The notes under the pieces were generated by a model. It had not been told where the DNA came from, ran no database searches, and saw only the letters and a program-made list of their open reading frames with translations. The position numbers and the translations under genes are program-made. Positions 5,655 to 11,995 of a stretch of 11,995 nt of DNA are shown piece by piece (within the stretch, counting starts at the first letter, position 1; the number at the start of each line of letters is the position of its first letter). Source of the DNA: Methanosphaera sp. rholeuAM6 (lineage in GTDB: Archaea > Methanobacteriota > Methanobacteria > Methanobacteriales > Methanobacteriaceae); the NCBI GenBank assembly GCA_003266105.1, contig MVAA01000098.1:1-11995 (forward strand), given 5' to 3'.

Positions 5655-7313
5655 ATGATACTACGGGATAGACGACAAGATTTTGGACGTATTAATGAAA
5701 TTGTCCGAGTTCTAGTTAAATATGGATTTTCATCATTTGCATCATATATTACTGGCAAAAACAGAAATATATCCTTTTCCAGTAAGGATGTTAAAGAAGA
5801 GCTTCCAAGTGATGCAAACGAGAGATTTCGTTATGTATTGCAGGAATTAGGAGTAACATTCATTAAGCTTGGTCAAACATTAAGCACGTACCCTGAACTA
5901 ATCGGATTTGACTTGGCAGAAGAATTATCATTACTGCAGGAATCCGCTCCCGTAGATGACTATGAAACAGTTAAAAAAACCATAGAATCCGAATTTTCCA
6001 AACCTATTGATGAAATATTTGATGAATTCAGTGAAAAGCCAATAGCATCTGCCAGTATTGGTCAGGTACACACTGCATTCCTGAACAACAAGTTTGTTGC
6101 AGTAAAGGTTCAGCATCCTGATATCAAGAAAACATTAAAAAGTGATATAAGGATAATGAAAATCATAGCAAATCGTCTGGATAATCGTCTGGAAGTGGCT
6201 AAAGCATATAATTTGCCGGGCATTGTCGAAGTCTTTGAAAAGGACATGAAAAAGGAACTTGATTATAAGTTTGAAGCAATGAATGCGGTACATCTGAATG
6301 ATTTGCTGAAAAATGATGAAGTATACGTACCGGAAGTATATCTGGAATACACTACAAATAAAGTTTTAACAATGGAATATGTGGATGGGGTAAGTCTAAA
6401 TACAGTGTTAAAATCAAAAGACGATAAATATGATAAAAAGCACATTGCAGTTCAAGGTGCAGACTCATTCATAAAACAGATATTTATTCACGGATTCTAT
6501 CATGCAGATCCTCATCCTGGTAACATTTTTGTCATAGAGAACAATACAGTAGCATTCGTTGATTTTGGTATGATGGGTCACTTGGATGATGACCTGAGGG
6601 AAGATTTGGCCAAATTATTCATATTCATCACAGAAGGAGATGCAAAACTATTAACAAAACAGTTAATGTACATGGGAATAGTTGAAGATACCGATGACTA
6701 CAAACAGATAGAATATGAAATAACGATGCTGCTTGACAGATATTATGGAATGCAGTTTAATGAAATCTCCGGGGTTCTAAGAGGATTAATCGAGGATGAC
6801 ATGCTCAATGAATATGGAGTAGTCTTACCAAGGGATTTGATGATGGTTATCAGAACAATTTCCATGATAGATGATGTTGGAAAAGATTTGGATCCGTCAT
6901 TCAACACTACAGAAATAGTAAGACCATATGCAATGAGAATGCTTGCAGACACAGTAAAACCTAAACGTTTAGCATCAAAAACTGCTGCAAATCTTATGGA
7001 CGCTCAGCATTTAGCAAAAAAACTACCTGAATCCTTACTAAACTTTTTTAACGTGGTTGAAGATGGACATTTAAACATATCTCTGGATTCCAGTGAAATT
7101 GAACATTTAAACATGGTTGTTTCACGTATAGTAAACGAAATAGTAATTGCAATAATTACTGCAGCATTGTTGATGGGTTCCTCTTTAATCATGCTTATTG
7201 ATACAGGAGTAAGAATATTTGATTATCCGATACTGGGATTTGTAGGATATACATTTAGTGCAATAATGGGAGTAATCTTAATAGCAATGATTATACGTGG
7301 TGGAAACTATTAA
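5655..7313 (+). CDS. ABC1/UbiB-family atypical protein kinase with two C-terminal membrane helices
   Basis: The 552-residue product is a full ABC1/ADCK/UbiB family member. Visible motifs are the KxGQ motif KLGQ (71-74), the Ala-rich loop that replaces the normal kinase glycine loop, ASASIGQVH (131-139), and the ATP-binding Lys151 in VAVKVQ. They continue with the ExD-containing KELDYKFEA, the catalytic loop HADPHPGN (283-290) and the metal-binding DFG (303-305). Two hydrophobic helices at about 495-515 and 525-547 should anchor it in the membrane. Bacterial UbiB supports ubiquinone synthesis and eukaryotic ADCK3/Coq8 supports coenzyme Q. Methanobacteriales make no ubiquinone, so the role here must differ. 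An ATPase acting on isoprenoid or membrane lipid intermediates is one possibility, but it is inference. The gene converges with polB2 56 bp downstream. No ribosome binding site precedes the ATG. Confidence 0.93.
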   Translation: MILRDRRQDFGRINEIVRVLVKYGFSSFASYITGKNRNISFSSKDVKEELPSDANERFRYVLQELGVTFIKLGQTLSTYPELIGFDLAEELSLLQESAPVDDYETVKKTIESEFSKPIDEIFDEFSEKPIASASIGQVHTAFLNNKFVAVKVQHPDIKKTLKSDIRIMKIIANRLDNRLEVAKAYNLPGIVEVFEKDMKKELDYKFEAMNAVHLNDLLKNDEVYVPEVYLEYTTNKVLTMEYVDGVSLNTVLKSKDDKYDKKHIAVQGADSFIKQIFIHGFYHADPHPGNIFVIENNTVAFVDFGMMGHLDDDLREDLAKLFIFITEGDAKLLTKQLMYMGIVEDTDDYKQIEYEITMLLDRYYGMQFNEISGVLRGLIEDDMLNEYGVVLPRDLMMVIRTISMIDDVGKDLDPSFNTTEIVRPYAMRMLADTVKPKRLASKTAANLMDAQHLAKKLPESLLNFFNVVEDGHLNISLDSSEIEHLNMVVSRIVNEIVIAIITAALLMGSSLIMLIDTGVRIFDYPILGFVGYTFSAIMGVILIAMIIRGGNY

Positions 7314-7369
7314 AAAACAATTTGCATAGAATTAAATTGATAAAAATAATAAAATAAGATTTTTGGAGT

Positions 7370-8016
7370 TTAAAAGAAACTGTCAAGACTTGTTTGTCTT
7401 TCATTGTTCATAATCTGTTCTTCAGAATAACCAATGGATTCCAAGATACGGAGAGTTGCAGGTAAAACCTGATTTTCAATATAATACTCAGGATCATATT
7501 CCTTATCACCAATCAATTCCACAGGTTCTGCCCTTTTACTGATGGGGCCATTGCCCTTGGTGATGATGTAACGGATAATGGAACCGCTTGTTACCTTCTG
7601 ACCATTCATTCTCAGCTTTTCAGCAGCTATTACATGTGGAGCTACTTGCTTATAATTTTCAGGCTTTTTAGTTAATTTGGTATGAATAACTAATTCCTCA
7701 TTATCCACTTCACCACTATTTAAACGTTTAATAACATTTTTCACTATTTTTTTAGCCTTATTTGGTGAAGCATCTTTAAGTATAGCTTCCAACACATCAT
7801 GTTGAGTGTTCTTAGCTACAGCTGCCCAGTCTCTACGAACAAGTTCCAAACCCTTGACGGTAATTTCACCGTCATCGATGACAGCATACCTTTTCTTTGA
7901 AACAAAGAATCCTCTGTCATAATAACCTTCCAGTTCTAACTCCATATCATCCGGAAGATCATGGTTTATGGAGCTAAGTAGCTCCGTTACCTGTTGTTCG
8001 ATTTTTTTTGGGATGC

Positions 8017-8020
<4 letters not shown>
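7370..8020 (-). CDS. polB2: PolB2, small subunit of split family B DNA polymerase
   Basis: Methanobacteriales split the family B replicative polymerase into a large PolB1, with exonuclease and most catalytic motifs, and a small PolB2. This 216-residue protein corresponds to PolB2, the C-terminal thumb portion. It shows the family B DNA-binding motif KKRYA (residues 43-47) followed by GLELVRRDW (about 55-63). It also has the conserved thumb segment with PEYYIENQVLPATLRIL (177-193), where other PolB proteins have D..YYI..Q..PA. The C-terminus, QTSLDSFF (209-216), fits the QxxLxxFF consensus of a PCNA-interacting peptide, so this subunit may tether the enzyme to the sliding clamp. The start ATG overlaps the stop of rps8e as ATGA, with GGTG (8031-8034) 10 nt upstream, so it is translated from the rps8e transcript. 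It is not a broken gene: the split is the normal state in this order. PolB1 is not in the window. Confidence 0.93.
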
Positions 8021-8397
<377 letters not shown>

Positions 8398-8421
8398 ATT
8401 TTCACCTCTATTTTTTTATTC

Positions 8422-8435
8422 CATGTAGTTACATG
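8422..8435. promoter_or_regulatory. palindrome at the predicted rps8e transcription start
   Basis: CATGTAGTTACATG is a perfect 6-2-6 inverted repeat. It lies between the TATA box and the ribosome binding site of rps8e, over the position where transcription should begin (near 8428). This is a suitable place for an operator or a short 5' hairpin. No binding protein is known to me. Confidence 0.4.
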
Positions 8436-8450
8436 TGTTAATTGATAATT

Positions 8451-8458
8451 TATATAAA
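8451..8458 (-). promoter_or_regulatory. TATA box of the rps8e-polB2 operon
   Basis: On the minus strand this reads TTTATATA, a strong archaeal TATA element. It predicts a start near 8428 and a leader of about 30 nt containing the GAGGTGA ribosome binding site. Confidence 0.6.
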
Positions 8459-8466
8459 AATCCGTA

Positions 8467-8520
8467 TAATGCTCTTTAAATAAATGTTTTTGAATCTTTT
8501 AAATAAATATTAGAGCATTA
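8467..8520. repeat. inverted and direct repeats upstream of the rps8e promoter
   Basis: Arms TAATGCTCT (8467-8475) and AGAGCATTA (8512-8520) form a perfect 9-bp inverted repeat around a 36-bp centre. Overlapping or inside it is an 11-bp direct repeat, TTTAAATAAAT (8475-8485 and 8498-8508). Just outside is a perfect 14-bp palindrome, ATAGTATATACTAT (8523-8536). The inner arm begins 8 bp beyond the rps8e TATA box, where upstream activators or repressors can act. The rest of the 315-bp gene-free stretch (8398-8712) shows only AT-rich sequence and the terminator of the J-domain gene. Confidence 0.45.
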
Positions 8521-8648
8521 CCATAGTATATACTATTTTACAATAATATTATAATATATCATTTCTTTAATATTTATATTTATGTATTTTTAAATCTCTA
8601 ATGTAATCTCTTGTTTGAAAGAACTGATATCAAAATAAGCAATAATGG

Positions 8649-8675
8649 AAAAATATAATAAAAAATTTTGAAAAA
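8649..8675 (-). terminator. oligo-T terminator after the J-domain gene
   Basis: On the minus strand, about 40 bp after the TAG stop, T tracts of five (8671-8675), six (8660-8665) and five (8649-8653) follow one another, the usual archaeal intrinsic terminator pattern. Confidence 0.55.
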
Positions 8676-8712
8676 GGAGAGTAAGGTGGAATTATCCAAA
8701 AATAATGCTGCA

Positions 8713-9261
8713 CTAGTAATAGCACTGTCCGTACCTGTGTCTATGATGACCTTTTCTGGTGCTGCTTTCAATGAATGATGATGTAAAGCCGTCCGTTGTT
8801 TCAAACAGTTTGCTTGAACCACGAATAATGTTTCTAAGCATTCTACCCTTAGGATGCAATCCAATTAATCCTGAAATTAAACCATAATCATTTTCAAGTT
8901 TTGCAGCAACTTTAACTCCCTTGTTAATTTTGGATTTTGAATTACGATTATGTTTCATACCGTATTGATGCTTATGTTTTTTAGCATGTCGTTTGCTGCT
9001 TTTTACTGGAACGTTTGTTTTAACCTTTCTTTTTTCCATAAACTTACTGGCTCTTACACTGTCATACTCTTTTCTAAGTTTATCATCTGACAATACACTG
9101 TATGCTTCATTGATTTTCTTAAATTTCCGTTCAGCAGAAGAACTGTCATTAATATCAGGGTGATATTTTAATGCTAATTTTTTATAAGCTTTTTTTATTT
9201 CCCTTTTATCCGAATAAATGCGTACTCCCAATATCTTATAATAATCAACCTTATAATTCAT
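8713..9261 (-). CDS. J-domain-only (type III-like) DnaJ protein with basic His-rich tail
   Basis: An N-terminal J domain is clear: DYYKILGV, helix II with KKAYKKLALKYHPD containing the HPD motif (residues 34-36), and AYSVLSDDKLRKEYD. J domains stimulate the ATPase of DnaK/Hsp70. The remaining 110 or so residues are not those of classical DnaJ. There is no Gly/Phe region, no four CxxCxGxG zinc repeats and no substrate-binding domain. Instead there is a Lys/Arg/His-rich segment and a C-terminus ending near HHRHRYGQCYY. The client or targeting role is unknown; the basic tail could bind nucleic acid or ribosomes, which is inference. I chose the ATG at 9261 (182 residues) because GGTGA (9271-9275 region, minus strand) directly abuts the upstream in-frame ATG at 9270 but is about 9 nt from this one. 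The longer 185-residue form is possible. The gene stands alone, divergent from hypE. Confidence 0.85.
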   Translation of the reverse strand: MNYKVDYYKILGVRIYSDKREIKKAYKKLALKYHPDINDSSSAERKFKKINEAYSVLSDDKLRKEYDSVRASKFMEKRKVKTNVPVKSSKRHAKKHKHQYGMKHNRNSKSKINKGVKVAAKLENDYGLISGLIGLHPKGRMLRNIIRGSSKLFETTDGFTSSFIESSTRKGHHRHRYGQCYY

Positions 9262-9282
9262 CTTAATCATTCACCATTTATC

Positions 9283-9323
9283 TTATTCCATGATATTCAA
9301 GCACTTAAAACATTATGGAATAA
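9283..9323. promoter_or_regulatory. inverted repeat in the J-domain gene promoter
   Basis: Arms TTATTCCAT (9283-9291) and ATGGAATAA (9315-9323) are perfect complements separated by 23 bp. Between them, on the minus strand, is a TTTTAAG element that could be the TATA box, so the arms would flank the core promoter. The same 9-mer TTATTCCAT recurs at 8416-8424 in the rps8e leader, and ATGGAAT occurs at 9433-9439 before hypE. Control by a stress or global regulator is inference. Confidence 0.45.
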
Positions 9324-9458
9324 TCTCTGTTATTATTTTTTATTTTTTTGGTATAGTTACTTTTCTATTCCAGATTAACTAAATTAAATTAACTTTTAAA
9401 TTTTTTACAAGGATTTTTTAATGACGCCAACAATGGAATTTTAAATATTATGAATGAC

Positions 9459-9466
9459 ATATATTA
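9459..9466 (+). promoter_or_regulatory. candidate TATA box of the hypE-RDD-serS cluster
   Basis: An ATATATTA-like octamer here predicts transcription start near 9488, about 16 nt before the ATG and just upstream of the AGGT ribosome binding site (9492-9495). TTTTAAATA at 9439-9447 is an alternative that would give a leader of about 33 nt. Confidence 0.4.
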
Positions 9467-9503
9467 TAACAATATAAATTAAGAAAACAGAAGGTTGTAT
9501 TAA

Positions 9504-10532
9504 ATGGCGTATAGTGATGATAAAATAAATATGGTACATGGTGCTGGTGGAGAAGTAATGCAGGACATGATATCAGAAATTATCCTAGGAAACCTTACAA
9601 AAACCAGTGTAAACGGTGGAATAGGTTTAGAATCCTTAGATGACAGTGCAACAATACCTCTTGATGATGAACATGTGGTGGTAACTACAATTGATGCGCA
9701 CACGGTTCAACCATTATTCTTCCCAGGAGGAGACATAGGAAGAATATCGGCAGCAGGAACATTAAATGACATAGCAGTCATGGGAGTAAAACCTGTTTCA
9801 TTAAGTAATGCAATGGTAATAAGTGAAGGATTTGAAAGATCAGATTTAGAGCAGATAATCAAATCAATGAACACTACCTGTGAAGAGGTCGGAGCAGCAA
9901 TCATAACAGGAGACACAAAAGTTATAGACAGTGACAAGCTCGACAGCATGATAATCACAACGGCAGGTATAGGAATAGGAAAAAAAGAGGATGTAGTAAG
10001 AGATTCCGGACTGGAAGTTGGAGATAAAATCATAATAACAGGCAGTGTCGGAGATCACGGAATGGCAATCATGTCCAAACGTGAAGGATTTGGATATGAA
10101 ACTGAATTAAAATCTGATGTAGCACCTGTATGGTCAATGGTTGAAGCAGCTAAAGAAGTAGGAACAATAACTGCGATGAAAGACCCGACACGAGGTGGAA
10201 TTGCAAACGCATTAAATGAAATGGCAACAAAAGCTTCTGTGGGAATGCGTTTGGATGAAGAAAGAATACCTGTAAAATCAGAAGTGGAAGCGGTATCAGA
10301 CATGCTTGGAATAGACCCATTCGAAGTTGCAAACGAAGGAAAAATTGTTATGGGAGTAAAGGCAGATGATGCTGAAGACATAGTGCAGGCTATAAGAAAA
10401 ACAAAATATGGAAAAGAAGCACAGATTATTGGAGAGGTAACTGAAGGTAAAAGAGTAATTATGGAAACCGTAATCGGTGGAGAAAGATTAATCGAACCTC
10501 CTATTGCAGATCCGGTACCAAGAGTTTGTTAA
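9504..10532 (+). CDS. hypE: HypE, hydrogenase expression/formation protein
   Basis: HypE takes a carbamoyl group from HypF on its C-terminal cysteine and dehydrates it, using ATP, to thiocyanate, the source of the cyanide ligands of the [NiFe] centre. The 342-residue protein belongs to the PurM/AIR-synthase-like family. Visible features are HGAGGEVM near residues 12-19, the nucleotide-site segments DDSATIPL and TTIDAHTVQP, and GRISAAGTLNDIAVMGVKP with its conserved Asn-Asp. They continue with GDTKV, DPTRGGIANALNEMA (about 228-242), and the diagnostic C-terminus DPVPRVC, whose last residue Cys342 is the carbamoyl acceptor. AGGT 8 nt upstream supports the start. The gene is complete and starts a cluster with an RDD-family gene 12 bp downstream. 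It works with HypD, encoded about 7 kb upstream on the same strand. Confidence 0.97.
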   Translation: MAYSDDKINMVHGAGGEVMQDMISEIILGNLTKTSVNGGIGLESLDDSATIPLDDEHVVVTTIDAHTVQPLFFPGGDIGRISAAGTLNDIAVMGVKPVSLSNAMVISEGFERSDLEQIIKSMNTTCEEVGAAIITGDTKVIDSDKLDSMIITTAGIGIGKKEDVVRDSGLEVGDKIIITGSVGDHGMAIMSKREGFGYETELKSDVAPVWSMVEAAKEVGTITAMKDPTRGGIANALNEMATKASVGMRLDEERIPVKSEVEAVSDMLGIDPFEVANEGKIVMGVKADDAEDIVQAIRKTKYGKEAQIIGEVTEGKRVIMETVIGGERLIEPPIADPVPRVC

Positions 10533-10544
10533 GAGGTAAACATT

Positions 10545-10958
10545 ATGGAACATTTCACATCAAGACTAAAGGCTTTAATCATAGATGCAATAATCGTAAC
10601 GTTATTTGTAGCTTTTGTAGACAACATACTTTACATAGTGTTGTCAACAGTAAAAAACCAGACACTGCTGGCATGGTATCCTACCATAGTACTGATAATC
10701 GTAACAATGCTCTATTTCACAATATTTGAAGCAAAAACAAACAAAACACTGGGTAAAAAAGTAACACATTTATACGTTTCAGACGAAGACGGATATATGA
10801 GCTATCCCAAAGCATTCATAAGAAATTTAACAAAAATATTCTGGGTACCATTAATCCTTGACGTAATACTTGGAAAATTATTCAATTGTCCTTCCAGATT
10901 ATTTGATAAAATAGCAGGAACTGATGTATACTCAGACATAGAGTTGGAACAGATATAA
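10545..10958 (+). CDS. RDD-family integral membrane protein
   Basis: The 137-residue product matches the RDD family, small membrane proteins named for conserved Arg, Asp and Asp. It begins with SRLKALIIDAIIV, giving the Arg and the Asp in the first helix (about 10-30). A second helix follows at about 47-67, then KTLGKKVTHLYV, FIRNLTKIFWVPLILDVIL with a third hydrophobic segment, and LFDKIAGTDVY with the last conserved Asp. It is predicted to sit in the cytoplasmic membrane. The function of most family members is unknown; a few have been linked to ion transport. GAGGT (10533-10537) is 7 nt before the ATG, and the gene begins 12 bp after hypE, so co-transcription is likely. serS starts 22 bp after its stop. 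No link to hydrogenase maturation is visible beyond position. Confidence 0.87.
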   Translation: MEHFTSRLKALIIDAIIVTLFVAFVDNILYIVLSTVKNQTLLAWYPTIVLIIVTMLYFTIFEAKTNKTLGKKVTHLYVSDEDGYMSYPKAFIRNLTKIFWVPLILDVILGKLFNCPSRLFDKIAGTDVYSDIELEQI

Positions 10959-10980
10959 CAAAAGAAGTGGGGTAAATATA

Positions 10981-11995
10981 TTGTTAGACATAAAACTATT
11001 CAGAGAACAACCGGAAACAGTATTTGAATCCGAAAAGAAACGATTCAGAGAAACCACTAACGCAGAAAAAGTAATAGAATACGATACTTTGTGGAGAGAC
11101 GGATTAAAAAGATTAAACGATCTTCGTTCAGAAAAAAATAAGTTGTCAAAATCATTCAAACAGGCAAAAAAGGACGGTAACATTCAGGAAGTTATAGCCA
11201 AGTCAAAGGAAGTGGCTAATGAAATCAAGGAACTGGAACCGAAAATTGAAGAATTCATCAAACTCAGGGATGACTACCGTTACAAAGTAGGAAACATTAT
11301 AGATGAAGACGTGCCTATTTCCGATACTGAAGATGACAATTTAATTGTCAGACAGGAAGGAACAAAACCTTCATTTGATTTTACACCATTAAACCATGTT
11401 GACTTAATTAATAAAATAGATGGGGCAGATACGGAAACAGCCGGTGAAATAGCAGGTTCAAGATTCTATTATCTAAAACAGGACATATTATTCCTGAACT
11501 TGGCACTCATACAGTTTGCCTTAAACGAATTAACAAAGGAAGGATACACTCCACTGCAAACACCATTCTTTGTAAAAAGTGAGGTGGCATCCGAAACATC
11601 AGAACTCGGAGAATTCCAGGAAACATTGTACAAAGTAGAAAATGAGGATTTATACCTTATCGCTACGGCAGAACAGACACTGGCAGCTCTTCACAGGGAT
11701 GAAATCATAAGTGCAGACGAATTACCTTTACGTTACTGTGCATTATCCACATGCTTTAGAAAGGAAGCAGGATCCCACGGTAAGGATACATTAGGTATAT
11801 TCAGAGTACACCAGTTTGAAAAAGTGGAACAGTTCATATATTCCACACCAGAAGAATCCAAAAATGAACATAAAAAACTGTTGGAAGTAACTGAAGGCAT
11901 CTACAAAAAACTCGGATTGCCATACCAGATTGTGGCAATAGTTTCATCAGCTTTAAATGATAATGCAGCTATAAAATACGACCTTGAAGCATGGT
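10981..11995 (+). CDS. serS: serine-tRNA ligase, standard (bacterial-type) form, 3' end beyond window
   Basis: Seryl-tRNA synthetase charges tRNA-Ser with serine. The window holds the first 338 codons or so of an enzyme usually about 420-430 residues long. The N-terminus MLDIKLFREQPE is typical and requires a TTG start, backed by GTGGGGT 7 nt upstream (10967-10973) and no in-frame ATG nearby. Residues about 25-100 form the long antiparallel coiled-coil arm that reads tRNA-Ser, rich in Lys and Glu. The catalytic domain then shows the TAEQTLAALH segment (family TxE), motif 2 as CFRKEAGSHGKDTLGIFRVHQFEKVE, shown here only as a guide to its position (about 258-282), and KYDLEAW at the edge. Motif 3 lies outside. 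This is the common SerRS class, not the divergent zinc-dependent methanogenic type. It is the third gene of the hypE cluster. Confidence 0.95.
   Translation, partial: MLDIKLFREQPETVFESEKKRFRETTNAEKVIEYDTLWRDGLKRLNDLRSEKNKLSKSFKQAKKDGNIQEVIAKSKEVANEIKELEPKIEEFIKLRDDYRYKVGNIIDEDVPISDTEDDNLIVRQEGTKPSFDFTPLNHVDLINKIDGADTETAGEIAGSRFYYLKQDILFLNLALIQFALNELTKEGYTPLQTPFFVKSEVASETSELGEFQETLYKVENEDLYLIATAEQTLAALHRDEIISADELPLRYCALSTCFRKEAGSHGKDTLGIFRVHQFEKVEQFIYSTPEESKNEHKKLLEVTEGIYKKLGLPYQIVAIVSSALNDNAAIKYDLEAW

Noticed and set aside
8598..8864. An 88-codon minus-strand frame between the J-domain gene and rps8e
   Set aside because: Most of it is a shifted reading of the J-domain gene's 3' end, and the remainder crosses the oligo-T terminator. 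No family resemblance was seen.

Overview
The window is an AT-rich archaeal chromosome segment, almost certainly from a methanogen of the order Methanobacteriales. A host-associated genus such as Methanosphaera or Methanobrevibacter is the best guess, but the genus cannot be fixed from this sequence. Three things point to the order. A separate small family B DNA polymerase subunit (PolB2) is encoded, and the split PolB is known from Methanobacteriales. A Mur-ligase family gene is present, as expected of pseudomurein cell walls. The NiFe-hydrogenase maturation genes hypD and hypE occur with archaeal features: ribosomal protein S8e, TATA-box promoters, GAGGTG-type ribosome binding sites and oligo-T terminators.

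Layout from left to right. A Mur ligase gene lies on the minus strand (145-1365, TTG start). A divergent intergenic region (1366-1593) follows, with a near-perfect Fur-box-like palindrome and several TGATAA half-sites. Next on the plus strand is a two-gene unit, hypD and a PmbA/TldE-type gene, ended by oligo-T tracts. A 257-bp spacer with a long dyad precedes a zinc-ribbon, acidic-linker, tail-anchored membrane protein. An ABC1/UbiB-family kinase with an apparently leaderless promoter comes after it. It converges with a minus-strand operon of rps8e and polB2, which share an ATGA overlap. A 315-bp gene-free stretch (8398-8712) holds the rps8e promoter and several dyads. Then comes a minus-strand J-domain-only protein, a divergent promoter region, and a plus-strand cluster of hypE, an RDD-family membrane protein and serS. 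serS uses a TTG start and is cut by the window end.

How the genes relate. HypD carries the Fe(CN)2CO assembly scaffold and HypE makes the thiocyanate donor of the cyanide ligands, so both serve [NiFe]-hydrogenase maturation although they sit about 7 kb apart. The Mur ligase probably adds residues to the pseudomurein peptide. rps8e and polB2 couple translation and replication functions in one transcript. The ABC1 kinase, the zinc-ribbon protein, the TldE homologue, the J-domain protein and the RDD protein have no experimentally obvious role here. I see no CRISPR array, insertion sequence, tRNA, rRNA or prophage, and no clearly novel multi-gene system. The most interesting signals are regulatory dyads in the intergenic regions and the unusual pairings of hypD with tldE and of the zinc-ribbon gene with the kinase gene.
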